Source: an uncultured Butyrivibrio sp. (lineage in GTDB: Bacteria > Bacillota > Clostridia > Lachnospirales > Lachnospiraceae). Taken from it: a stretch of DNA of 9,601 nucleotides. Below, in pieces: positions 1 through 6,105 of the stretch. Numbering within the stretch: the first letter of the stretch is position 1; the number at the start of each line of letters is the position of its first letter. The DNA is taken from the NCBI GenBank assembly GCA_910577605.1, contig CAJTON010000041.1, forward strand, positions 8,769 to 18,369, given 5' to 3'. Under the pieces are notes generated by a model, which worked only from the letters and a program-made list of their open reading frames with translations, did not search any database and was not told the DNA's origin. The position numbers and the translations under genes are program-made.

Positions 1-128
1 GAGATCTTCGCTTTCTCATTCTGTTCCTCAATAGGCTCCTTTGTGACCTTATATACAAATCCGAGAAGCAGTCCGGAAATAACCGTTATCGCAAAAAGTA
101 CAAGGGCGTCCTTAATGATCTTCTTCAT
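1..128 (-). CDS. rnfG: RnfG subunit of Rnf electron transport complex, N-terminal part only (runs off left edge)
   Basis: Only the first 42 codons are in the window. They read MKKIIKDALVLFAIT followed by a hydrophobic stretch to about residue 26, then VYKVTKEPIEEQNEKAKI. This is the usual start of RnfG: a short cytoplasmic lysine-rich tip, one membrane helix, then the extracytoplasmic domain. In the family that domain carries a covalently bound FMN; the attachment motif would lie outside the window. The ATG shares one base with the rnfD stop (TGATG), and a GGGGGAG ribosome binding site lies inside the end of rnfD, so the two genes are probably translationally coupled. RnfG passes electrons within the ferredoxin:NAD+ oxidoreductase membrane complex. 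Identity rests on the N-terminus plus the rnfC-rnfD-rnfG order typical of Clostridia. Confidence 0.88.
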   Translation of the reverse strand, partial: MKKIIKDALVLFAITVISGLLLGFVYKVTKEPIEEQNEKAKI

Positions 129-1087
129 CACATCTCCCCCTTTGCTTTCGTTTTTTTCTCACGGACAACGCCGAAAGCTCTCGGCACGGTAAGCTTCTCT
201 ATGATCGGCACAAGAAGGTTTGAAAGTATTATCGCGTAAGATACGCCCTCCGCGGAGTTGCCGAAAATTCTGAAAAGTCCCGTAAAAATACCGAGTATCA
301 CGCCGAATACGACCTTGCCGCCCGTGCTTACCGGAGAGGTAACATAGTCCGTCGCCATAAAGAAAGCGCCTAACATAAGTCCGCCGCCGCAAAGGTGCGC
401 GGCAAGAAAGCTCATGTCAAAGCCGTGTCCGCCGAATATCAGCAGGAACACCGAAAAGCTGCCTATATATACAAGCGGTATCGTCGGCGCTATTACCCTT
501 CGTATCATAAGATACGCCGCTCCGGCCAGCAGCGCGGGAACGCAGGTCTCGCCTATAACGCCGCCCGTGGTTCCGAGGAACATCTTAAGCACGTCTACGC
601 TCTCCCCCGCCTTGAGAAGCGCGAGAGGCGTAGCGCCCGTAACGCCGTCATATGTAAACGTTGTCATTTTACCCGCAAAAGAAATAAGCAGAAAACATCT
701 CGCGGCGAGAGCCGGGTTCATAAAATTCTGTCCCAGTCCGCCGAAAAGCTGCTTGACGATTATTATCGCGAAGGCGCAGCCTATCCCCACCATCCACAGC
801 GGAATTTCGGGGGGCATATTCATTCCTATCAAAAGTCCGGTGACCACCGCGCTCAGGTCGCCGACCGTCACCGTTTTGTGCATCGCCTTTTCGTATATGA
901 ACTCAAAAAGCACGCAGAAGGTCACGGACATGAGCAGCACGACAAGCGCCCTCAGCCCGAAATTGATTATCCCGAACACACAGGCGGGCAAAAGCGCTAT
1001 GCACACGTCAAGCATTATTCCCGTCGTCGAGGAGCTGTCCCTCACATGGGGCGACGAGGACACGTTCAATAATTTATTTTCATTCAT
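128..1087 (-). CDS. rnfD: RnfD membrane subunit of the Rnf ferredoxin:NAD+ oxidoreductase
   Basis: This 319-residue protein has the usual length for RnfD and many membrane helices (for example about 24-43, 46-65, 96-115, 183-200, 205-220 and 259-275). Residues 147-155, DGVTGATPL, form the family's flavin attachment motif, with Thr153 the likely site of covalent FMN. The family-typical MATDYVTSP (244-252) and FGNSAEGVSYAIILSN (275-290) are also visible. RnfD is part of the membrane core that moves electrons from reduced ferredoxin towards NAD+ while Na+ or H+ is pumped; which ion cannot be told from this window. The start is an ATG preceded by AGGAGG nine bases upstream, and this site overlaps the rnfC stop codon (TAAGGAGG). 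The gene lies 14 bases after rnfC and overlaps rnfG by one base, so it sits in one operon. The frame is intact. Confidence 0.95.
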   Translation of the reverse strand: MNENKLLNVSSSPHVRDSSSTTGIMLDVCIALLPACVFGIINFGLRALVVLLMSVTFCVLFEFIYEKAMHKTVTVGDLSAVVTGLLIGMNMPPEIPLWMVGIGCAFAIIIVKQLFGGLGQNFMNPALAARCFLLISFAGKMTTFTYDGVTGATPLALLKAGESVDVLKMFLGTTGGVIGETCVPALLAGAAYLMIRRVIAPTIPLVYIGSFSVFLLIFGGHGFDMSFLAAHLCGGGLMLGAFFMATDYVTSPVSTGGKVVFGVILGIFTGLFRIFGNSAEGVSYAIILSNLLVPIIEKLTVPRAFGVVREKKTKAKGEM

Positions 1088-1101
1088 CTTCTACCGCCTC
1101 C

Positions 1102-2418
1102 TTACTTTCTGCCCTGCGCCATGATCATTTTCTTCATGGAGCGCACCGACTGTGTCACGGGACGTTTTGCCGGGCATACATACGAACAGCAGCCGCATTC
1201 GACGCATTCCATTCCGTACAGCTTTTTAAAGCCCTCCGCGTCGCCGTGCTGCGCCATTACCGCAAGTTTCATGGGAAGAAGATTCTCGGGGCACGCAGAC
1301 GCGCACCTTCCGCATCTTATGCAGGCGGAAGCGGGATCAGCCGAAACCGCGTCCTTTGCAAAAGCAAGCACCGACGAAGAACCCTTCACGACAGGCACGT
1401 TCAGATCAAAAAACGAGAAGCCCATCATCGGACCGCCGGAAACTATTTTCTCAGGCTCGCATTTGAAACCGCCCGCCGCGTCGACAAGCTCTTTAAGATT
1501 CGTTCCGAGATAAACGTAAAAATTCTTCGGCTCCGCTACCGCGTCGCCAGTCACAGTAATAATACGCCTTGTAAGCGGTCTGCCTTCGTAAACCGCCTGA
1601 TATATCGAAACTATCGTATCGACATTATGTACTATGCAGCCCGCGTCCGCGGGAAGCATTTTAGAATTTATTTTCCTTCCGGTTATTGCCTTTATCATGC
1701 AGCGCTCGCCGCCCTGCGGATACTTGGTCTTAAGGACCTTAACCTCGATGTCAGGTTCGTTTTCCGTGTATTCCGACAAAAGCTTTATCGCCTCCGGCTT
1801 GTTGTTCTCGATTCCGATATAGCCCTTCGCCCCCGGAAATATTTTCAGCACAACTTTCAGCCCTTTTATAAGCTCGTCGGGATGCTCGAGCATTCTGCGG
1901 TAATCCGAGGTAAGGTAAGGCTCGCACTCCGCGCCGTTCACAATAATGGAATCAATACTGTCGGGGTTCTTCGGAGAAAGCTTGACATTGGTGGGGAATC
2001 CCGCTCCTCCCATTCCGACTATGCCCGCCTCCTCGATTATTCCGCGGATCTCGTCGGGAGAAAGCTCTTCAGGCGGTCTTGTATTTATCTTCGGCGCAAG
2101 CTCGTATTCGTTATCGTTCTCGATTATGACCGAATTGACCATGCCTCCCGTAGCCACAAGTCTCGGTTCGATTTTCCTGACCGTTCCCGAAACGGAACTG
2201 TGGATATTGGCGGAAATAAATCCGCCCTTCTCGGCGATCTTCTGCCCCGCGAGCACATGCTCGCCCACAGCAACTATCGACTTCGCGGGCGCGCCGATAT
2301 GCTGCGACAGCGGAAAAACAAGCTCCGCTCCCGGCATAAGCTCCGTGATAGCCGCGTCTCTGGACAGCTCCTTGCCGTCGTAAGGGTGCGCTCCACCCTT
2401 AAAAGTAAGTAAGCCCAA
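1102..2418 (-). CDS. rnfC: RnfC, NADH/FMN and iron-sulfur subunit of the Rnf complex
   Basis: RnfC is the peripheral cytoplasmic subunit that docks NAD(H) and links it to the Rnf membrane core. Numbering from a GTG at 2427 (441 residues), the family-typical TFKGGAHP follows the start; GMGGAGFPT (138-146) is the glycine-rich nucleotide/flavin segment shared with NuoF-type proteins; NGAECEPYLTSD (164-175) is typical; and two [4Fe-4S] ferredoxin motifs lie near the C-terminus with cysteines 369/372/375/379 and 408/411/414/418. I prefer the TTG at 2418 as start (438 residues). The only good ribosome binding site, AGGAG, runs into the GTG at 2427 but is eight bases from the TTG, and RnfC proteins usually begin just a few residues before TFKGG. 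It is the first gene of the operon here, with rnfD 14 bases downstream. The frame is intact. Confidence 0.95.
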   Translation of the reverse strand: MGLLTFKGGAHPYDGKELSRDAAITELMPGAELVFPLSQHIGAPAKSIVAVGEHVLAGQKIAEKGGFISANIHSSVSGTVRKIEPRLVATGGMVNSVIIENDNEYELAPKINTRPPEELSPDEIRGIIEEAGIVGMGGAGFPTNVKLSPKNPDSIDSIIVNGAECEPYLTSDYRRMLEHPDELIKGLKVVLKIFPGAKGYIGIENNKPEAIKLLSEYTENEPDIEVKVLKTKYPQGGERCMIKAITGRKINSKMLPADAGCIVHNVDTIVSIYQAVYEGRPLTRRIITVTGDAVAEPKNFYVYLGTNLKELVDAAGGFKCEPEKIVSGGPMMGFSFFDLNVPVVKGSSSVLAFAKDAVSADPASACIRCGRCASACPENLLPMKLAVMAQHGDAEGFKKLYGMECVECGCCSYVCPAKRPVTQSVRSMKKMIMAQGRK

Positions 2419-2458
2419 TACGTTCACTCCTTTGTTGTTAGTAAAAATATCTGTAAAT

Positions 2459-2487
2459 ATTGTATAACTTTTCCGACAAAAATTCCA
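2459..2487 (-). promoter_or_regulatory. Possible promoter of the rnf operon
   Basis: Upstream of rnfC on the minus strand there is TACAAT (2459-2464) with a weak -35-like TGGAAT (2482-2487) at 17 bases. The area is AT-rich and lies between the preceding terminator and rnfC, so a promoter is expected here. The -35 match is only 3 of 6, so the exact position is a guess. Confidence 0.3.
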
Positions 2488-2530
2488 CCTTTATATTTTA
2501 TTTTCACAATTTTTTTCGGCGCTGCGGATT

Positions 2531-2581
2531 ATGCGCCCGTGTGCATAAAAACAACCGCCGGATTAAAGAAAAATCCGGCGG
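2531..2581. repeat. 51-bp terminator-linked repeat, copy 1
   Basis: This stretch aligns without gaps to 6025-6075, with 45 of 51 bases the same. It has two parts: a perfectly conserved 15-base block ATGCGCCCGTGTGCA (2531-2545), then an A-rich spacer and a GC-rich hairpin. Both copies have the same orientation, and each follows the 3' end of a minus-strand gene. The hairpin part is a terminator on the minus strand; the 15-base block lies beyond the T-run and is not explained by termination. It is itself an imperfect inverted repeat (ATGCGC...GTGCAT). Confidence 0.75.
2546..2581 (-). terminator. Intrinsic terminator of the immunity-like gene
   Basis: A perfect 10-bp stem (2555-2564 with 2572-2581, CCGCCGGATT/AATCCGGCGG) and a 7-base loop are followed, reading the minus strand, by TTGTTTTTA. 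It starts 24 bases after the stop of the gene at 2606-3139 and separates that gene from the rnf operon. Confidence 0.85.
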
Positions 2582-2605
2582 AGCTCGTCCGTAAACTGGA
2601 AGTTG

Positions 2606-3139
2606 TCATTCTGATATTAAGCCATTTACAATACAATCTGCATATCGGCTGGATAAGTGTTGATCAAAGATTTCCCGCAAAACATTTGATATAATTTTTG
2701 TTGCTTCATCTTTATTAGAATTGTTTATAAACGCTAAAGGTAATAATAAAAGAAATATTTGTTTATCTATTATAGGATTCGATAACTCTTTAAACGGAAT
2801 TACTTGAATATTGTAATGCCCTCCTGTACAAGCAATCTGTTTATCATTGATGAAATATACCGTATCCCCCGGGTGAAATTCAATTTTTAAGATTTGAGCA
2901 GGCGCGAGTTCATAAATAAGTGTTTCCGGGTCATCAACATAACCGTCTGATTTCTCTAAAACTCCATCATAGTATTTTGTGAAATTATCCCACCATCTTG
3001 TATCGCACATTCCATTTCCCGTAATGAGTTGGGTCAATGACATATCTGTTTCTTCCTCCAATGCAGTGGGAAAAGAAGTCGCCATGAAACCCATCCAAAA
3101 ATCTCGATTGGAAAAATCTATCTCATGTAATAAAATCAT
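2606..3139 (-). CDS. Putative immunity-type protein (Imm19-like?), stand-alone
   Basis: The protein has 177 residues, with no signal peptide and a predicted cytoplasmic location. Visible features are Trp49-Trp50 in a CDTRWWDN segment, a beta-rich centre with EFHPGDTVYFIND (87-99) and CTGGH (104-108), and a hydrophobic helix at 127-138. The HPGDT...TGGH pattern reminds me of immunity proteins of polymorphic toxin systems, possibly the Imm19 family; this is from memory and not checked. Such proteins bind and neutralise a toxin delivered by neighbouring cells. No toxin gene is next to it, so it would be an orphan. It has its own strong ribosome binding site (GGAGG, 9 bases before ATG), promoter and terminator, forming a single-gene cassette. 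It is clearly more AT-rich than the rnf genes, which suggests horizontal acquisition. Confidence 0.6.
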   Translation of the reverse strand: MILLHEIDFSNRDFWMGFMATSFPTALEEETDMSLTQLITGNGMCDTRWWDNFTKYYDGVLEKSDGYVDDPETLIYELAPAQILKIEFHPGDTVYFINDKQIACTGGHYNIQVIPFKELSNPIIDKQIFLLLLPLAFINNSNKDEATKIISNVLREIFDQHLSSRYADCIVNGLISE

Positions 3140-3183
3140 TTTAGTATTCCTCCAGCAAATTATATTCCTTTATCTTAATTACT

Positions 3184-3212
3184 ATTATACACATGCTTTA
3201 TATTATCATCAA
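3184..3212 (-). promoter_or_regulatory. Promoter of the immunity-like gene
   Basis: On the minus strand, TTGATG (3207-3212) and a perfect TATAAT (3184-3189) are 17 bases apart. They lie 45 to 73 bases upstream of the ATG at 3139, leaving a leader of roughly 35-40 bases that contains the GGAGG site. Confidence 0.7.
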
Positions 3213-3261
3213 TGTCTTTTTAGATTTCCCGCCTAAAACAGATTTTCGCGTATGTTATTTT

Positions 3262-3507
3262 ATGAATAACCTAAAAGCAATAATTAATAACTATCTGGAT
3301 TTCTGTGAAAATCAGAAACGGCTGGACTCCAAAACTCTCCGTGCATACAAAATCGATTTGACGCAATTCTCTTTACGGATAGCGAAGGAAAATGTTTCGA
3401 ATATAGACTCTGACATTTTAGAGCGGTTTATAGCGGATCTGCATCGGAATTATAGGCCCAAAACAGTCAAAAGGAAGCTCGCTTTCTCTTCATCTCCTAT
3501 CCTCTAG
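3262..3507 (+). pseudogene. Tyrosine recombinase (XerD-like integrase) fragment, N-terminal domain only
   Basis: From the ATG at 3262 there are 81 codons. Residues 1-73 match the N-terminal SAM-like, DNA-binding core domain of tyrosine recombinases: an amphipathic helix (IINNYLDFCENQKRLD), then SKTLRAYKIDLTQF and RPKTVKRKLA, where one would expect the next helix to begin. Instead the reading frame runs into unrelated sequence (FSSSPIL) and stops at 3507. The whole catalytic domain (Arg, His, Arg, Tyr), about 200 residues, is missing, so the protein cannot be an active recombinase. I see no good ribosome binding site. The stop codon overlaps the stop of the convergent ABC ATPase gene (shared CTAG), so a deletion or insertion joined the two near 3480-3486. 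It is probably what remains of the integrase of an older mobile element. Confidence 0.8.
3467..3493 (-). other. Possible orphan gene start downstream of the ABC ATPase
   Basis: Reading the minus strand just past the ABC ATPase stop, an AGAGG-like ribosome binding site is followed seven bases later by ATG AAG AGA AAG, then the frame stops at 3467. This looks like the beginning of a third gene of the ABC operon, cut off at the junction with the integrase fragment. With only four or so codons left it may also be chance. Confidence 0.2.
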
Positions 3508-4166
3508 TCCACGATCTGCCCGTCGCATATCCTGATAATCCGCTTCGCCCTTGCCGCCACATTCGGGTCATGAGTAATAAGAATTATCGTCTTTCCCATC
3601 TCATTCAGCCTGTCAAATATATCCATGATTCCGCTGCCGGTATTCTGGTCCAGCGACCCCGTCGGCTCATCCGCAAGCAGCAGCTCATTTCCAGAGCACA
3701 GCGCCCGCGCAATCGCGCACCTCTGCTGCTGACCTCCTGAAATGTGCGAAGGACGTTTTTTCGCAAGCTCCGAAATACCCAGCAGCTCAAGCTTCTCTTT
3801 CACGATCTTTTTTCTCTGGGAGGCACTCATTCTCTTGGAAAGAAGAGGCATCTCCACATTCTCCGCTACCGTATAATATTTCATCAGCTCGAAATTCTGA
3901 AAAACAAAACTTACAAAATCCCTTCTGAAAATATGAAGCTTGGAACTGCTCATCTCATGTACCTTTAAATCGTTATAATAATATTCCCCTCCGGAAACGC
4001 TGTCCATCCCTCCTATTATGTTAAGAAGCGTGGACTTGCCCGAACCGGAAGTCCCCATGACCGCAACATACTCGCCGTCGCATATCTCAAGACTGCCCCC
4101 GCGAAGCGCCTCCGTCATTACTCCGTCACTGTCATATATTTTAGAAACATTTATCATACGGATCAT
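3504..4166 (-). CDS. ABC transporter ATP-binding protein (MacB/LolD/BceA type)
   Basis: This 220-residue ATPase is full length for the group. Numbering from a TTG one codon upstream, it has Walker A GTSGSGKST (39-47), Q-loop Gln91, signature ISGGQQQR (143-150), Walker B LLLADEP (163-169), D-loop SLD (172-174) and H-loop His200. ATPases of this type work with FtsX-fold permeases to export or expel peptides, lipoproteins or antibiotics by a mechanical stroke. The ATG at 4166 overlaps the stop of the upstream permease remnant (TGATG), with AGGGAG eight bases before it, so I choose it over the TTG at 4169. The frame looks complete and all motifs are present, yet its permease partner is broken. 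It may be a relic on the way to decay or may serve another permease elsewhere. The substrate cannot be told. Confidence 0.9.
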   Translation of the reverse strand: MIRMINVSKIYDSDGVMTEALRGGSLEICDGEYVAVMGTSGSGKSTLLNIIGGMDSVSGGEYYYNDLKVHEMSSSKLHIFRRDFVSFVFQNFELMKYYTVAENVEMPLLSKRMSASQRKKIVKEKLELLGISELAKKRPSHISGGQQQRCAIARALCSGNELLLADEPTGSLDQNTGSGIMDIFDRLNEMGKTIILITHDPNVAARAKRIIRICDGQIVD

Positions 4167-4698
4167 CAATCAAGCTCTCCCTTCATAAGACTTACGGCAT
4201 TACTCCTGACAAGCAGCCGCACCGGTATCAACGATATAACTGCCGTCACCAAAATTCCCAACAGGAACATCAAAGGCAGATCCGCCTTCCACAATGACTC
4301 CCTTACAAAAACGGCAGCCTCCGAATCAGACGCAAACTTCAGAGTAAATCTGTAAACCACGACAAGGCTCAATAAAAGCGAAGGAAAAATATATAAAATA
4401 TTCTGATAAAGGATCATAAGCAGTATATGTATTTACGGGAAACTCGCCCAGTTTTTTTAGAAGCTCATCAAGCTCTTTTCCGGCTTCAAGCACAGCCTCA
4501 TCGCTTTGCACGTCCGGCTCAAGCTCTTTTATATCCGAATAAATATCATAATTTTTCTCATAAAGATACCTTCCGACGCTCACCGAACCGGAGGCTCCCA
4601 TATACCTGTCTAGCGATTCGGAAAGATTCATCGTCACCAAAGCGGAGCAGCCGGTCCTTCCGCATTATGTTTGATTTAAAGAGCCTCACAAGTTTCAT
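4166..4698 (-). pseudogene. FtsX/MacB-type ABC permease, decayed (deletions and frame breaks)
   Basis: Three pieces of one permease follow each other in three different frames. Piece 1 begins at an ATG (4698) with an AAGGTG ribosome binding site and reads MKLVRLFKSNIMRKD, a typical cytoplasmic N-terminus; this frame ends at 4558. Piece 2 (about 4640 to about 4430) encodes a soluble, acidic segment including SVSVGRYLYEKNYDIYSD, as expected for the extracytoplasmic part. Piece 3 (4417-4166) encodes two membrane helices (about residues 7-23 and 48-66) and the C-terminal tail ending in SLMKGELD. The first membrane helix is missing. The total is about 178 codons, where intact relatives have about 400 or more. 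It lies 26 bases after the AAA ATPase gene and is coupled to the ABC ATPase. Sequencing error would not explain the missing helix. Confidence 0.8.
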
Positions 4699-4724
4699 AT
4701 ACAAAATTCACCTTAATCTCTCGT

Positions 4725-5897
4725 TTAATACTCCTCAGCCAGCAAAAAATCAGCTAAATGCACGATTTTTACACCGTTGATATTACCTGCCGCAAGCTCG
4801 TCAAGCGTTACCACATACTTCGGGTAGTGATCCTTTATTTCAAGCAGGTTAGCGACCTCTCTGTCGGATTCCTCCGGCAGATTGCGGCATACCTGAACAT
4901 AAATACGCTCATCTTTTGTTTCATTTTTGCCGATATAAACCTTATAGCCTTTTCTGCACAGCTCAAAGTATACGATATTTTCAAGCATTGCGGCAACGGA
5001 TTTTGTATTAAAGCCCATCATGCAGTATTTCAGGGAAGCGTCCGCAAGGTAGAATTTTTCCTGCGTTTTCAATACGGACTTCCCCTGTAGATCGTATCGC
5101 TGACAGCGGTAGATCACGAAAGCCTTTTCCAGCCATTCCAAATAGTTATACACCGATTCCACCGAGAGAGAACGCCCCTCGCTTTTCAGGAATTTCACGA
5201 TAGCGTTGGCGGAAAAGGTCTTTCCGACATTTTCAACTATATATTTTACAACACGGTTGAACAAATCAAAATTTGTGATATTATGTCGTTTTGTTATATC
5301 GCTTGTGATAACGGAGTTGTAAATGCCTTCTACGATCTGATATGCCGCGCTCCCGTCGAAGCCGCCAAGTGCAACGATAGGAAAGCCGCCCATGCGGATA
5401 TATTCGTTCAAAAGCTCTTTCGGAGCGCGCCCACTTGACTTTTTAAACTCCATATATTCAGCAAAAGACAGGGTAAATACAGGTATGGAGATATAGCGCC
5501 CTGTCAGATAAGTCGATATTTCACTTGACATCAGCTTTGAATTGGAGCCTGTCACATAAATATCCGTATCAGCGTTTTCAAGCAGACTGTTGACGGCTTT
5601 TTCCCACCCTGTGATTTCCTGCACTTCGTCAAGCAAAAGATAATAGCGTCCCTCGTCAGCCATTCTTTTCTTGATTGCGTTATACATGTCTTTATCTGTC
5701 ATGCCGTCGTCAAAATCCTCTGAAGTATAGCTAATGCTGATTATATGATCGGCAGAAACCCCGCTATTGAGCAAATCCTCTTTGAACATTTCCAGAATCG
5801 TGGATTTTCCGCAGCGGCGGATGCCTGCAAGAATCTTTACCAACGGCACATCACGGTAAGTTTTTAGTGTATTTATATAGTTTGGTCTTACAATCAT
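4725..5897 (-). CDS. AAA ATPase with DUF4143 C-terminal domain
   Basis: This 390-residue protein has an N-terminal AAA_14-type P-loop ATPase: Walker A GIRRCGKST (25-33), Walker B YLLLDEVQ (86-93), sensor-like VTGSNS (115-120) and LTGRY (131-135). A winged-helix-like middle (about 205-265) follows, then the DUF4143 domain, which has a restriction-endonuclease-like fold, with KFYLADASLK (281-290), LENIVYFEL (305-313) and YVQV (333-336). Members are common in anaerobes and archaea; their role is poorly known. Between GKNETK (323-328) and DERIYVQV (329-336) the family normally has an EIDFV-like acidic motif; here it is absent, as if about eight codons were lost in frame. ATPase function may be kept while the nuclease-like core is probably dead. 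It has its own promoter and a good AAGGAG site eight bases before ATG. A permease remnant lies just downstream. Confidence 0.88.
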   Translation of the reverse strand: MIVRPNYINTLKTYRDVPLVKILAGIRRCGKSTILEMFKEDLLNSGVSADHIISISYTSEDFDDGMTDKDMYNAIKKRMADEGRYYLLLDEVQEITGWEKAVNSLLENADTDIYVTGSNSKLMSSEISTYLTGRYISIPVFTLSFAEYMEFKKSSGRAPKELLNEYIRMGGFPIVALGGFDGSAAYQIVEGIYNSVITSDITKRHNITNFDLFNRVVKYIVENVGKTFSANAIVKFLKSEGRSLSVESVYNYLEWLEKAFVIYRCQRYDLQGKSVLKTQEKFYLADASLKYCMMGFNTKSVAAMLENIVYFELCRKGYKVYIGKNETKDERIYVQVCRNLPEESDREVANLLEIKDHYPKYVVTLDELAAGNINGVKIVHLADFLLAEEY

Positions 5898-5918
5898 AAT
5901 AGCATCTCCTTTGTTATC

Positions 5919-5947
5919 AGTATACCCAAAAAATCTTGTATTGTAAA
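5919..5947 (-). promoter_or_regulatory. Promoter of the DUF4143 ATPase gene
   Basis: On the minus strand, TTTACA (5942-5947) and TATACT (5919-5924) are 17 bases apart, each five of six to consensus. The -10 box ends 21 bases before the ATG at 5897, so the leader is very short, little more than the AAGGAG ribosome binding site. Confidence 0.75.
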
Positions 5948-6024
5948 TAGTTTTTTCTTAATATTAATAAAAACTTACGGATTTTTGAGTGTTTTTAGCA
6001 GCGTCATTTTTGACAATGTCCTAT

Positions 6025-6075
6025 ATGCGCCCGTGTGCAAAAAAATAACCGCCGGATCAAAATGAAATCCGGCGG
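6025..6075. repeat. 51-bp terminator-linked repeat, copy 2
   Basis: This is the second copy of the element at 2531-2581, same orientation, 45 of 51 bases identical. The 15-base block ATGCGCCCGTGTGCA (6025-6039) is identical, and the differences fall in the spacer, in the loop and at the end of one stem arm. It stands 3494 bases from copy 1. It lies between the lipoprotein gene and the promoter of the ATPase gene. Confidence 0.75.
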
Positions 6076-6076
6076 T
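6039..6076 (-). terminator. Intrinsic terminator of the lysozyme-lipoprotein operon
   Basis: A 10-bp perfect stem (6048-6057 with 6067-6076, ACCGCCGGAT/ATCCGGCGGT) with a 9-base loop is followed on the minus strand by TTATTTTTTT. It begins 29 bases after the stop codon of the lipoprotein gene. Confidence 0.87.
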
Positions 6077-6105
6077 CGGCATAAAGTCAGGATATAATAT
6101 TTTCG

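Noticed and set aside
1431..1441. Possible third copy of the 51-bp element at CCGCCGGA
   Set aside because: Only eight bases match, inside rnfC coding sequence, with no second stem arm and no 15-base block.
395..2412. Long plus-strand open frames opposite rnfD and rnfC (for example 395-1072 and 1246-2412)
   Set aside because: Their translations are basic, low in recognisable motifs and lie antisense to well-matched rnf genes; they arise from the GC-rich codon usage of the opposite strand.
3218..3238. Inverted repeat TTTTAG/CTAAAA between the immunity-like gene and the integrase stub
   Set aside because: Only six AT-rich base pairs around a nine-base loop in AT-rich DNA; could easily be chance.
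3193..3261. Longer N-terminus for the integrase fragment starting at 3193
   Set aside because: The extra 23 residues (MLYIIINVFLDF...) do not fit the recombinase family and overlap the promoter of the immunity-like gene.
6003..6014. Palindrome GTCATTTTTGAC near repeat copy 2
   Set aside because: Four-base arms only, no counterpart near copy 1, so no support as an operator.
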